Below are positions 41,523-52,500 of a stretch of DNA of 64,000 bases, in pieces (positions within the stretch are counted from its first letter, which is position 1; every line of letters starts with the position of its first letter). The position numbers and the translations under genes were made by a program. The stretch is taken from the NCBI RefSeq assembly GCF_039526385.1, contig NZ_BAAAIX010000013.1:124001-188000 (forward strand). Reading direction: 5' to 3'. Source of the DNA: Luteococcus peritonei (GTDB lineage: Bacteria > Actinomycetota > Actinomycetes > Propionibacteriales > Propionibacteriaceae). Under the pieces are notes generated by a model. The model saw only the letters and a list, made by a program, of their open reading frames with translations. It made no database searches and was not told where the DNA came from.

Positions 41523-42359
41523 ATGCAGCGGATCGACGAGATCGACGGTACGTACCATCTTGACGCCGCTCACAGCGCCGTCGGCTTCACCGTGCGTCAT
41601 GCCGGGCTGACCAAGGTGCGCGGCACCTTCGACTCCTTCCATGGCTACGCCATCATCGACGCCACCAACCAGGAGTACTCGGCGCTGATGGTCACGCTGT
41701 CCACGGCCAGCATCAACACCTTCGTGGCGGATCGCGACGCCCACCTGCGCAGCGCCGACTTCTTCGACGTGGAGACCTTCCCCACCATCACCTATGTGGG
41801 TACGCACTTCGAGATCCTCGACGAGCAGCGGGTCCGGGTGGACGGCGACCTCACGGTCAAGGACGTCACCCGTCCGCTCAGCCTGGAGTTCAGCTACACC
41901 GGCGGCGCCCGAGACCCCTTCGGCAACGAGCGGATCGGCTTCGAGACCACCACCCAGATCAGCCGCAAGGACTTCGGCCTCACCTGGAATGCCGCGCTCG
42001 AGACCGGCGGCTGGCTGGTCAGCGACGAGATCAAGATCGAGATCGAGGCCTCCGCGGTCAAGCAGCTCGTCGAGGTGCCCGAGGGGGACTTCGAGTACAT
42101 GCCGCCCGCCCTGCCCGACTTCGGCGACGAGGAGCTCAATGAGGCCTATGTGCGCGAGCTGACCCGTCCGCGTCGCGCCCTGGCCGACGACCCCGAAGAC
42201 AGCCAGGTGCTCGACGAGCAGGCCTTGGGGGTGCAGCGGGCGGCGCGTCGACGCGCGGTCGAGGACACCGACGAGGTGGAGCTGCAGCAGCCGATCACCG
42301 AGGTCGACCGGCCCCAGGCCTCTCGCGCCGGGTGGCGCCGACTGCTGCAGCGTCGCTGA
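41523..42359 (+). CDS. YceI-family lipid-binding protein with C-terminal extension
   Basis: The first 185 of 278 residues form a YceI lipocalin-like barrel: GTYHLDAAHSAVGFTVRHAGLTKVRGTF (quoted in part), ADRDAHLRSADFFDVETFPTITY, and KDVTRPLSLEFSYTGGARDPFGNERIGF. Members bind isoprenoids or amphiphiles. No signal peptide is present, so this one is cytoplasmic. The remaining 90 residues are charged and Arg/Glu/Asp rich, without a recognisable domain. The gene follows the Tad locus but is not part of it. A GGGGGA ribosome-binding site precedes the ATG. Confidence 0.9.
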   Translation: MQRIDEIDGTYHLDAAHSAVGFTVRHAGLTKVRGTFDSFHGYAIIDATNQEYSALMVTLSTASINTFVADRDAHLRSADFFDVETFPTITYVGTHFEILDEQRVRVDGDLTVKDVTRPLSLEFSYTGGARDPFGNERIGFETTTQISRKDFGLTWNAALETGGWLVSDEIKIEIEASAVKQLVEVPEGDFEYMPPALPDFGDEELNEAYVRELTRPRRALADDPEDSQVLDEQALGVQRAARRRAVEDTDEVELQQPITEVDRPQASRAGWRRLLQRR

Positions 42360-42472
42360 GCCCGACCACCTGACCGCGTCGGCCAGCTCGCGGCGATCCT
42401 GCACGATCGTGTCCTGGCGTCCGCCAGCGCCGGGGGCAGGTGGTCGCGGCAGATTCTGTCGGTGGCGCTGCC

Positions 42473-42478
42473 TAGGCT
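42473..42478 (+). promoter_or_regulatory. -10 element of the leaderless ATPase gene
   Basis: TAGGCT ends 6 bp before the ATG at 42485, the spacing expected for a leaderless transcript. Confidence 0.55.
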
Positions 42479-42484
42479 TCCCGC

Positions 42485-43654
42485 ATGATCACCACTGTCG
42501 CCGTGGAGGGCTTCCGCAGCCTGCGCTCCCTCGTGCTGGAGCTGGGCCAGGTCACCCTGGTCACCGGCGCGAACGGTTCAGGCAAGTCGAGCCTGTACCG
42601 GGCGCTCTCCTTGCTGGCCGACACCGCCCAGGGCAGCATGATCGCCTCACTGGCACGGCAGGGTGGTCTGCAGAGCGTGCTGTGGGCCGGCCCGGAGCAG
42701 ATCAGCCACCAGATGCGCATCGGTGAGGTGCCGGTGCAGGGCAAGGCGCGGCGGGTGAAGCCGGTCTCGCTGCAGCTCGGTTTCGCCACCGAGGAGCTCG
42801 GCTACATGATCGACGTGGGCCTGCCCACCCCGCGCGCGAGCCTGTTCGACCACGATCCGGAGATCAAGCGCGAGCTGGTCTTCGCCGTCCCGCTGATGCG
42901 CCCGGCCAGCCTGCTGGTGCGCCGCAAGAACGCCCAGGTGGACGTGAACGACGACGGCTGGCGGCGCGTCGTGGAGGACCTGCCCAGCCGGCTCAGCATG
43001 CTGGGCGAGCTGGCCGATCCCACCGCCTATCCCGAGCTGCTCGGGATGCGGCAGGAGGTGCGCTCCTGGCGCTTCTACGACTCCTTCCGAACCGACGCGA
43101 CGGCGCCCGCCCGCCAGCCCCAGGTGACCACCTGGACCCCGGTGATGGCTGGCGACGGAGCGGACCTGCTGCCGGCCCTGGGCACCGTGATGGAGTCCGC
43201 CTTTGCCGAGCCGCTGCACCAGGCCATCGCCTCCGCCTTCCCCGGCGGTGAGCTGCGCCTGTTCGACCAGGGCCGACGCCTTGAGCTGGCCTTCCACCAG
43301 CACGGCCTGCTGCGCCCGTTGTCCGGCGAGGAGCTGTCCGACGGCACGCTGCGCTTCCTGCTGCTGGCCGCCGCCCTGCTCAGCCCCCGCCCGCCGGGCC
43401 TGCTGGTGCTCAACGAGCCCGAGACCAGCCTGCACCCCGACGTGCTGCCCGCGCTGGCAGACCTGGTCGTCGCCGCCTCCCGCCGCACCCAGGTGGTGGT
43501 GGTCTCCCACTCGCCGGTGCTGGCCGACCGGATGCGCGCGGGGATCGGCGAGGGCCTGGTGCACGTCGAGCTGGTCAAGGACACCGGTGAGACCGTGGTC
43601 GCGGGACGGGAGGGCCTGCTGGACCAGCCGGCCTGGAACTGGGGACATCGCTGA
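42485..43654 (+). CDS. AAA-family (AAA_21 / ABC-like) ATPase
   Basis: This 389-residue ATPase is related to the RecF/SMC-like 'predicted ATPase' group (COG4637 type). Walker A is TGANGSGKSSLY (residues 27-38), the signature region is PLSGEELSDGTLRFLLLAAAL, Walker B is LLVLNEPETSLHPD, and a late switch strand is VVVVSHSPVLAD. No Toprim or nuclease domain is present, so it is not a full OLD nuclease. Such proteins occur singly in many genomes and as parts of defence pairs. No partner gene is adjacent here, so a housekeeping or repair role is as likely. Confidence 0.87.
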   Translation: MITTVAVEGFRSLRSLVLELGQVTLVTGANGSGKSSLYRALSLLADTAQGSMIASLARQGGLQSVLWAGPEQISHQMRIGEVPVQGKARRVKPVSLQLGFATEELGYMIDVGLPTPRASLFDHDPEIKRELVFAVPLMRPASLLVRRKNAQVDVNDDGWRRVVEDLPSRLSMLGELADPTAYPELLGMRQEVRSWRFYDSFRTDATAPARQPQVTTWTPVMAGDGADLLPALGTVMESAFAEPLHQAIASAFPGGELRLFDQGRRLELAFHQHGLLRPLSGEELSDGTLRFLLLAAALLSPRPPGLLVLNEPETSLHPDVLPALADLVVAASRRTQVVVVSHSPVLADRMRAGIGEGLVHVELVKDTGETVVAGREGLLDQPAWNWGHR

Positions 43655-43808
43655 GGCCCGGTCGGCCGCGCACCTGGTCCACACCGCGCTCGCCGGCCCC
43701 GACGGCAGATCACCTCGGGGGCCCAGGCCGGGTCACGCGGCCGCAGATCCGGACCGACTGGCGCGCTCTGGGATGCCGTCCGTCGAGTCCGGCAGGCGTT
43801 CCCACGCC

Positions 43809-46112
43809 TCAGCCGGCCGAGAAGGCGTCCAGCCCCAGCAGGCCGGAGAGCAGGCGTCGGGCGGACTCCTTGTCCAGCACCTGGTTGGCATTGCCGCACT
43901 TGGGGCTGACCACGCAGCGGGGGCAGCCCGCCTCGCATTCGCACTGCTCCAGCCGCTCCAGGGTGGCCAGAGCCCACTCCTCGGCCCGCTCGAAGCCACG
44001 GTCGGCGAAGCCGGCGCCGCCGGGGTGGCCGTCGTGCACCACGATGGTGCAGCGCCCGGTGTCGGGGTGCAGGATCGTCGAGACGCCGCCGATGTCCCAG
44101 CGATCGCACGGCGCGAACATCGGCAGCAGGCCGATCGCGCAGTGCTCCGCCGCGTGCGCGGCGCCGGCCAGCTGCACGGCATTGAGGCCCAGCTCGGCCA
44201 CCAGGTCGTCGGGCACCTCCCACCACATGGCCCGGGTGCGCAGCACGTGCTCGTCCATCTCCAACGGGGTGGTGTCCCAGACCTCGCCGGTCAGCTCGTC
44301 GCGCCGCAGGAAGCCCACCACCTGCTCGGTGATCTCCACGTCACCGCGTGAGACGGTGCCGCCACGGCCGAAGTCGCGCTGGTCGGAGATGGACAGGATC
44401 CGCACCTCGGACAGGCTCTTCGGCTGGGTGAAGTAGCCGGGCCGCTCCGGGCGCACCAGGGCCTGCAGCTCCTCGGGCAGGTAGTCGTCCACCAGCCACT
44501 GCTCGCCCTGGTGCAGGTAGACGGCGCCGGGGTGCACCGTGCGGTCGGCCGCGCCGCGCTCGATCTGGCCCACCACCCGGCCGGTGGTGACGTCGACGAT
44601 GTCGAGTGGCCGCCCTCCCAGCGAGCGCAGGTCGATGGAGTCGACGGCGCGCTCCGGCCGGGTCCAGTACCAGCCGGTGGCGCGACGTCGCAGCAGCCCC
44701 TGAGCCGCCAGGCGGTCCGCGACGCCGGCCATCGACGGTCCGAACCAGCGCTCGTCGGCGGATACCAGTGCCGCCTCCTGGGCGGCCGCGGCCAGATGCG
44801 GACCCATGATCCACGGGTTCTCGGGGTGCAGCACAGTGCTCTCCACCGGAGCCTCGAAGAGCAGCTCGGGATGGCTGAACAGGTAGACGTCCAGCGGGTC
44901 CTCGCGGGCCATCAGCACCACCAGGGCGTCGCGCTCGCCACGGCCTGCCCGGCCGGCCTGCTGCCACAGGGCCGCCAGCGTGCCGGGGAAGCCGCAGATC
45001 ACCACCGCGTCCATCCCGGCCACGTCGATGCCCAGCTCCAGGGCGTTGGTGGCCGCCACCCCGTGCAGGGTTCCGGCCTGCAGGGCGTGCTCGATGCCGC
45101 GCCGGTCGCTGGCCAGGTAGCCGGAGCGGTAGGAGGCCACCTGGGCGCCGCCGGTCACCTGGTCCTGGGCGCGGACCGCGATCAGCTCGGCCAGGGTGCG
45201 GCTGGCCACGAAGGTGATCACCTGCTTGCCCTCGTCCACCAGGTTGGCCATCACCCGGGCGGCATCGGTGTGGGCGGCGTCGCCGGGCTGCCAGAGCAGC
45301 ACGTCGCGGGCGGCGTGCGGGGAACTGTCCTCGCTCACCACCGCCACCTCGGGCTCCCCGATCAGTCGGCCGCCGGCCTCGGCGGCATTGGTGGCGGTGG
45401 CGCTGGCCAGGATGAAGGTGGGGTTGGCGCCGTACTGTGCGCACAACCGTCGCAGCCGGCGGATCACCTGGGCCACGTGGGCGCCGAAGACGCCGCGGTA
45501 ACGGTGCGACTCGTCGATCACCACGTAGCGCAGGCTGCCCAGGAAGCCTGCCCAGCGGGCGTGGTTGGGCAGCACCGAGCGGTGCAGCATGTCCGGATTG
45601 GTGAGTACATAGCTGGCGAACTCCCGAGCGAAGCGGCGCTCCTGCACGTCCGAGTCGCCGTCCAGACAGGTGACCTTCCAGCCCTCGGGGCCCAGCTCGG
45701 TGGCGCTGCGCAGCTGGTCGTGGGCCAGGGCCTTGGTGGGCGCCAGGTAGAGCGCGGTGTGCTTGCGGGTCACCAGGCGGGATCGCACCGAGTCCACCTC
45801 GACGCCCAGCACGCCCGGATCGACGGCGGTGGCCGCCATCACCGGCAGCAGGTAGGCCAGGGTCTTGCCCGAGGCGGTGGAGGTGCAGATGGCGGCATGC
45901 CGGCCGGCGAAGGCCAGCTCGGCCAGCTCCGTCTGGTGGCGCCAGGGCCGGGTGATGCCCTGGGCGCTGACCGATTCCAGCACGGGGGAAGGCAGCCAGG
46001 CGGGCCAGTTGCTGGTCCGGCCGGCGCTGGCCTCGCGATGGTGCACGTGCACCACCTCGTCGCCCATCAGCCAGTCCGGAATCGCCACGCCGTTCAGGAT
46101 GCCACGCGGCAC
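43809..46112 (-). CDS. DEAD/DEAH-box helicase with C-terminal zinc-binding DUF1998 (MrfA/Rv3649 type)
   Basis: This 767-residue superfamily 2 DNA helicase resembles MrfA, which acts in mitomycin-type DNA repair. The Q-motif region is ITRPWRHQTELAE, Walker A is TSTASGKT (about 77-84), the DEAH variant is IDESHRYRG, motif III is LASATATN, motif V ends ATNALELGIDVAGMDAVV, and motif VI is QQAGRAGRGERD. The C-terminal MZB-type region carries a four-cysteine cluster CECEAGCPRC (plus a later CGN). It corresponds to Rv3649, also between the Tad locus and topA in mycobacteria. Confidence 0.94.
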   Translation of the reverse strand: MPRGILNGVAIPDWLMGDEVVHVHHREASAGRTSNWPAWLPSPVLESVSAQGITRPWRHQTELAELAFAGRHAAICTSTASGKTLAYLLPVMAATAVDPGVLGVEVDSVRSRLVTRKHTALYLAPTKALAHDQLRSATELGPEGWKVTCLDGDSDVQERRFAREFASYVLTNPDMLHRSVLPNHARWAGFLGSLRYVVIDESHRYRGVFGAHVAQVIRRLRRLCAQYGANPTFILASATATNAAEAGGRLIGEPEVAVVSEDSSPHAARDVLLWQPGDAAHTDAARVMANLVDEGKQVITFVASRTLAELIAVRAQDQVTGGAQVASYRSGYLASDRRGIEHALQAGTLHGVAATNALELGIDVAGMDAVVICGFPGTLAALWQQAGRAGRGERDALVVLMAREDPLDVYLFSHPELLFEAPVESTVLHPENPWIMGPHLAAAAQEAALVSADERWFGPSMAGVADRLAAQGLLRRRATGWYWTRPERAVDSIDLRSLGGRPLDIVDVTTGRVVGQIERGAADRTVHPGAVYLHQGEQWLVDDYLPEELQALVRPERPGYFTQPKSLSEVRILSISDQRDFGRGGTVSRGDVEITEQVVGFLRRDELTGEVWDTTPLEMDEHVLRTRAMWWEVPDDLVAELGLNAVQLAGAAHAAEHCAIGLLPMFAPCDRWDIGGVSTILHPDTGRCTIVVHDGHPGGAGFADRGFERAEEWALATLERLEQCECEAGCPRCVVSPKCGNANQVLDKESARRLLSGLLGLDAFSAG

Positions 46113-46149
46113 CGACAGTCCTGGTGAGCGCTGCGGCGGCAGGATGCCG

Positions 46150-46179
46150 TCGCCGGCCCGTGAGTCGCCGGCCCGTGAG
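46150..46179. repeat. Two tandem 15-bp repeats
   Basis: TCGCCGGCCCGTGAG is repeated head to tail between the helicase start and the protease terminator. Confidence 0.75.
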
Positions 46180-46184
46180 CGGGA

Positions 46185-46212
46185 ACGGGCGCCGGGAACC
46201 CCCGGCGCCCGT
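46185..46212 (-). terminator. Terminator of the subtilase gene
   Basis: A 12-bp perfect stem (ACGGGCGCCGGG) closes an AACC loop 18 bp after the protease stop on the minus strand and before the helicase gene. Confidence 0.75.
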
Positions 46213-46229
46213 CCGTGACGGCGCAGTGC

Positions 46230-47906
46230 TCAGCGGTGGATCGGCACGCTCAGCACGCTCCATGCCACGCGCGTGGTGTAGCCGGGCCTGCTGCCGGTCA
46301 CCCGCACCCGCATCCGGTGGCCCAGGTCCGCGGTGGTGGAGCGGTAGCGGGCGCCGGTGGCGCCGCTGATGGCGGTGGCGGTGCCGCGCGAGTTCACCCG
46401 GTACCACTGGTAGCGCAGGGTGACCGGCGCCGGCCCCCAGATACGGGGGACGGCGTTGACCAGGTTGCCCACGACCGGCCTCCCGCCGATGGTGGGCGTG
46501 GCGGACAGGCTGAGGTTCCCGGGGGCGACGACGGCGCTGGCGACAGAGCAGGAGGTGCGGCTGGCGAAGCCCGCGCGGGATCCGGTGACGCACAGCTGCA
46601 GGCGCGCCCCGAGATCCGCGGGTTGGGCGGTGTAGCCGGCCGAGCTGCCCACCAGGGTGCGGCGGGTGCCCACGAGGCGGTACCAGCGCATGGCGGTGGA
46701 GCTGGCCCCCGGGACCCAGCCGCCACGGTCGCTGGCCACGGCGCTGCCCACCCGAGGAGTCCCCTTGACCTGGGGCATCCAGGCCATCCGGAAGCTGCCG
46801 GGCGCACTGCTGGTGGGCGCTGGGGCCGGGGCCGCGGTGGTGGGTTTCGGGGCCGCCGTGGTGGGGGCGGGAGCCGTCGTGCTGGGTGCAGGAGCCGTCG
46901 TGGTCGGTGCAGGAGTCGCGGTCGTGGGAGCGGGCGCCGGGGCGACCGTGGTGGGGACCGTTCCGGTGGTCTCCCGGCTCCAACCGGTGTACAGCAGCCG
47001 GTTGGGGGTGTCGTGGCTGATGCCCCGGATGGCGCCGACGGTGGCCTGCTGCACCAGGAAGGACTGCACCTGCACGGGGCTCCAGCCGGGGTGGGCCTGC
47101 AGCGCCAGCGCCGCAGCGCCGGAGACGAAGGGTGCCGCCATCGAGGTGCCCGACTTCACACCGAAGCTGCCGTCATTGGTGGCCGACAGGATGTTGTAGC
47201 CGGGTGCCACCAGGTCGACGCCGCTGCCATAGCTGGAGTCCCAGGCCATGGTCTCGCTGACGGTGGAGGAGGCGACGGTGATGACATTGGGCAGCCGTCC
47301 GGGGTACTCCTCGCCGGCCGACATGCTCTCGTTGCCGGCCGAGACCACGACGGTGATCCCGTCGGCGATGGCATCGTCGACGGCGTCCTCCACGGCCGAG
47401 AGCTGGGTGGCCGTCGACACCGGGTAGGCGATCGACAGGTTGGCCACCGCCGGGGTACCGGCCTGGTGGTCGGCGATCATCCAGCGCAGCCCCTTCACCA
47501 GCTGCGCATCGCCACCGGAGAAGTCGCAGCCCAGCACCCGCACCGGGACGACGGTGGCGCCCTTCGCCACGCCATGCCCCGTGCCCGCGGCGATGCCGGC
47601 GACGTGGGTGTCGTGGTCGGCGCAGTCACCGGTGCCATTGCCGTCGTCCATGGCGGTCATGCCGGCCCGCACCCGGCCCCTGAGGTCGGCATGCTCGGCC
47701 ATCACGCCGCTGCCCACCACGTAGATGGTCACGCCCTGGCCGGTGAGCGTGGAGGTGAAGCTGCCGTCCAACCCGCTGCGTGCGTCGATCCGGTCGAGAC
47801 CCCAGTCCTGGGGGCCCAGGCCCTGCGCCTGGGCGGGTGTCGCGAGCCCGATCGCGGCGACGGTGCCGGCCACGGCGACGACGGTGAGCGTGGTCCTGAT
47901 GTGCAT
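46230..47906 (-). CDS. Secreted subtilase-like protein lacking the catalytic Asp
   Basis: The protein is 558 residues: signal peptide (about 1-28), an S8 subtilase domain (about 35-330), a Thr/Ala/Pro-rich linker, and two Ig-like repeats of the GxPxVGxxxxxxPGxW...YQWYR type at the C-terminus. The catalytic Ser255 in SGTSMAAPF, His98 in DHDTH and the oxyanion Asn192 in AGNES are present. The Asp position reads IYVVGSG, with Gly65 where active enzymes have DTG or DSG. HGTH is HDTH and the usual SLGG is SIAY. Proteolysis is therefore doubtful; it may be a binding or decoy protein. The start at 47906 follows a GGGGGA site. Confidence 0.85.
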   Translation of the reverse strand: MHIRTTLTVVAVAGTVAAIGLATPAQAQGLGPQDWGLDRIDARSGLDGSFTSTLTGQGVTIYVVGSGVMAEHADLRGRVRAGMTAMDDGNGTGDCADHDTHVAGIAAGTGHGVAKGATVVPVRVLGCDFSGGDAQLVKGLRWMIADHQAGTPAVANLSIAYPVSTATQLSAVEDAVDDAIADGITVVVSAGNESMSAGEEYPGRLPNVITVASSTVSETMAWDSSYGSGVDLVAPGYNILSATNDGSFGVKSGTSMAAPFVSGAAALALQAHPGWSPVQVQSFLVQQATVGAIRGISHDTPNRLLYTGWSRETTGTVPTTVAPAPAPTTATPAPTTTAPAPSTTAPAPTTAAPKPTTAAPAPAPTSSAPGSFRMAWMPQVKGTPRVGSAVASDRGGWVPGASSTAMRWYRLVGTRRTLVGSSAGYTAQPADLGARLQLCVTGSRAGFASRTSCSVASAVVAPGNLSLSATPTIGGRPVVGNLVNAVPRIWGPAPVTLRYQWYRVNSRGTATAISGATGARYRSTTADLGHRMRVRVTGSRPGYTTRVAWSVLSVPIHR

Positions 47907-48027
47907 GTTCCGATTCCCCCTGTGCGCAGGAATGGGCCTGCGGCCCCAGGATCCTACGATTTTCTGTTCAACTGACTGAATCGTCTGCCAGCTTGCGCAC
48001 AGCATGGCCCGCGGCAAGGCTGGGGCC

Positions 48028-49509
48028 ATGCTGAATCCCGATCAGGTCACCACGCTGCGCGGCCACCTGGAGGCCGCCGGATACACGATCGACGAGGTCA
48101 TCGACCGGATCGGGGAGCCCGGCCAGGAAGGCTTGGGCCGCAATTCCACGGTGCCGGCGACCGAGGCCCTGGCGGGCGCCGAGGACGCGCAGGCCACCAT
48201 GATCAGCCTGTGGCCGCTGCAGCAGCCGGTCTCCCGTCGGGCCGCCGAGGCCGCGCTGCCGCTGGACGATCTTGCAGCCGCCGGCATGGTGGCGCTCGAG
48301 GGTGACCAGGTACGTGCCCTGGTGGACCTGCGCCCCTACGGGTCTGCCGATGACGGCGCCTCCGGCTGGATCGTCAGCGACCTCACGCCCGGGCTGGACC
48401 AGATGACCGCCCGGACCCGCCCCGACTACGTGCTGGGCGTCTCCCCGGCGTCCACCTCGCTGGCCCAGATGACCATGCGCACCCCGGTGGGCAGCGCTCT
48501 TGATCTTGGAACCGGGTGCGGGGTGCAGAGCCTGCACCTGGCCCGGCATGCGCAGCGGGTGGTGGCCACCGACATCAACCCCCGTGCGCTGGAGCTCTCC
48601 CGGCTGACCGCCGCCCTGAACCAGGTGGACGTGGACATCCGCGACGGCAGCCTCTACGAGCCGGTGGCCGGCGAGCGTTTCGACCTGGTGGTCACCAACC
48701 CGCCCTATGTGATGAGCCCGCCCACCAGCGAGGGGGAGCGGCTGGTCTACCGGGAGGGCAGCTTCGGTGGCGACGGGCTGGTGGAGGCGGTCGTGAAGGG
48801 CGCGCCGGCCCACCTCAACCCGGGCGGATCGCTGCAGGTGCTGGGCAACTGGGCCATCCTCGAGGGCGAGCCCTGGCAGGAGCGGCTGGTCGGCTGGGCG
48901 CAGGGGACCGGCTGCGACCTGTGGGTGGTGGAGCGCGAACGGCTCGACATCTACAACTACATCGAGGTCTGGCTCACCGACGCGGGCCTGGCGGGCAGCC
49001 CGGAGTGGATGCCGCGCTACCGCGCCTGGATCGACTACTTCCGAGGCCTGGGCATCGTCGGCGTCGGGATGGGCTGGTTCACGCTCACCGCAGCCGGTCG
49101 TGAGGTGCCCGACGTGCAGGTGGAGAGCTGGCCGCACGCCATCGCCCAGCCGGTGGGCGAGGCCATCGCCGAGCACCAGGACTGCGTGACCAATGCCTTG
49201 CTGGGCGATGAGCAACTGCTGGCACGCCGCTGGCGGCTGGCCGAGCACGTCGACCAGGAGACCATCGGGGAGCCGGGCGCCGCCGACCCGCGCCACATCG
49301 TGCTGCGCAGCCAGGCGGGACTGCGTCGGGCGGTGGAGGCGGACACGGTGCTGGCCGGCGTGCTGGGCGCCTGCGACGGTGACCTGCAGCTCGGCCAGAT
49401 CACCGCGGCGCTGGCCCAGCTGCTCGAGGTGGACGAGGATTCCCTGCGCCAGCAGGTGCTGCCGCAGGTGCGCCAGGCGCTGCGCGACGGGATGCTGCTG
49501 GGAGCCTGA
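48028..49509 (+). CDS. Class I SAM-dependent N-methyltransferase (NPPY)
   Basis: This 493-residue protein has an N-terminal winged-helix-like region (about 1-120) and then a methyltransferase domain: ALDLGTGCGVQSLHLARHA, VVATDINPRALELS and the catalytic VVTNPPYVMSP, typical of enzymes that methylate exocyclic or side-chain nitrogen (HemK, RsmC, RlmG groups). A long C-terminal part (about 330-493) is specific to actinobacterial members. A neighbour of topA in several actinobacteria, it may modify RNA, DNA or protein. An in-frame ATG at 48004 is an alternative start. Confidence 0.85.
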   Translation: MLNPDQVTTLRGHLEAAGYTIDEVIDRIGEPGQEGLGRNSTVPATEALAGAEDAQATMISLWPLQQPVSRRAAEAALPLDDLAAAGMVALEGDQVRALVDLRPYGSADDGASGWIVSDLTPGLDQMTARTRPDYVLGVSPASTSLAQMTMRTPVGSALDLGTGCGVQSLHLARHAQRVVATDINPRALELSRLTAALNQVDVDIRDGSLYEPVAGERFDLVVTNPPYVMSPPTSEGERLVYREGSFGGDGLVEAVVKGAPAHLNPGGSLQVLGNWAILEGEPWQERLVGWAQGTGCDLWVVERERLDIYNYIEVWLTDAGLAGSPEWMPRYRAWIDYFRGLGIVGVGMGWFTLTAAGREVPDVQVESWPHAIAQPVGEAIAEHQDCVTNALLGDEQLLARRWRLAEHVDQETIGEPGAADPRHIVLRSQAGLRRAVEADTVLAGVLGACDGDLQLGQITAALAQLLEVDEDSLRQQVLPQVRQALRDGMLLGA

Positions 49510-49515
49510 TCCCAG

Positions 49516-49540
49516 CGGCTGCCTCGCCGGGAGGCAGCCG
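49516..49540 (+). terminator. Terminator after the methyltransferase gene
   Basis: A 10-bp perfect stem (CGGCTGCCTC) with a 5-nt loop begins 6 bp after the stop codon. Confidence 0.7.
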
Positions 49541-49570
49541 GCGGTCAGCGGCTAGCATGACCCACGACAG

Positions 49571-49610
49571 GCGGTTGGAACCGTTCGCCACGCGTGGCAT
49601 GATCAACCGC
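49571..49610 (+). promoter_or_regulatory. Nested palindromes in the topA promoter region
   Basis: GCGGTTG (49571-49577) and CAACCGC (49604-49610) flank the perfect 12-bp palindrome GCCACGCGTGGC (49587-49598). The block lies 36-75 bp before the topA start and could form a cruciform or bind a regulator. Confidence 0.5.
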
Positions 49611-49645
49611 TCCCCCCAAGTACGCAGAAGTTTCGAGGCAGACAC

Positions 49646-52489
<2,844 letters not shown>

Positions 52490-52500
52490 GGCACGCTGCC

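Noticed and set aside
42363..42446. Structured RNA between the YceI and ATPase genes, suggested by CGACCACCTG and CAGGTGGTCG 64 bp apart
   Set aside because: The arms are far apart, the interior does not fold into a recognisable family, and the leaderless promoter of the next gene lies just beyond it. Chance cannot be excluded in such GC-rich DNA.
42485..43654. Anti-phage defence system built on the AAA ATPase
   Set aside because: No nuclease, Toprim, reverse transcriptase or effector partner is adjacent, and neighbours are conserved housekeeping genes.
44341..46983. 880-codon minus-strand frame in another phase across the helicase and protease genes
   Set aside because: It overlaps two firmly identified genes on the same strand in a different frame and has the Arg/Gly/Pro-rich composition of a shadow.
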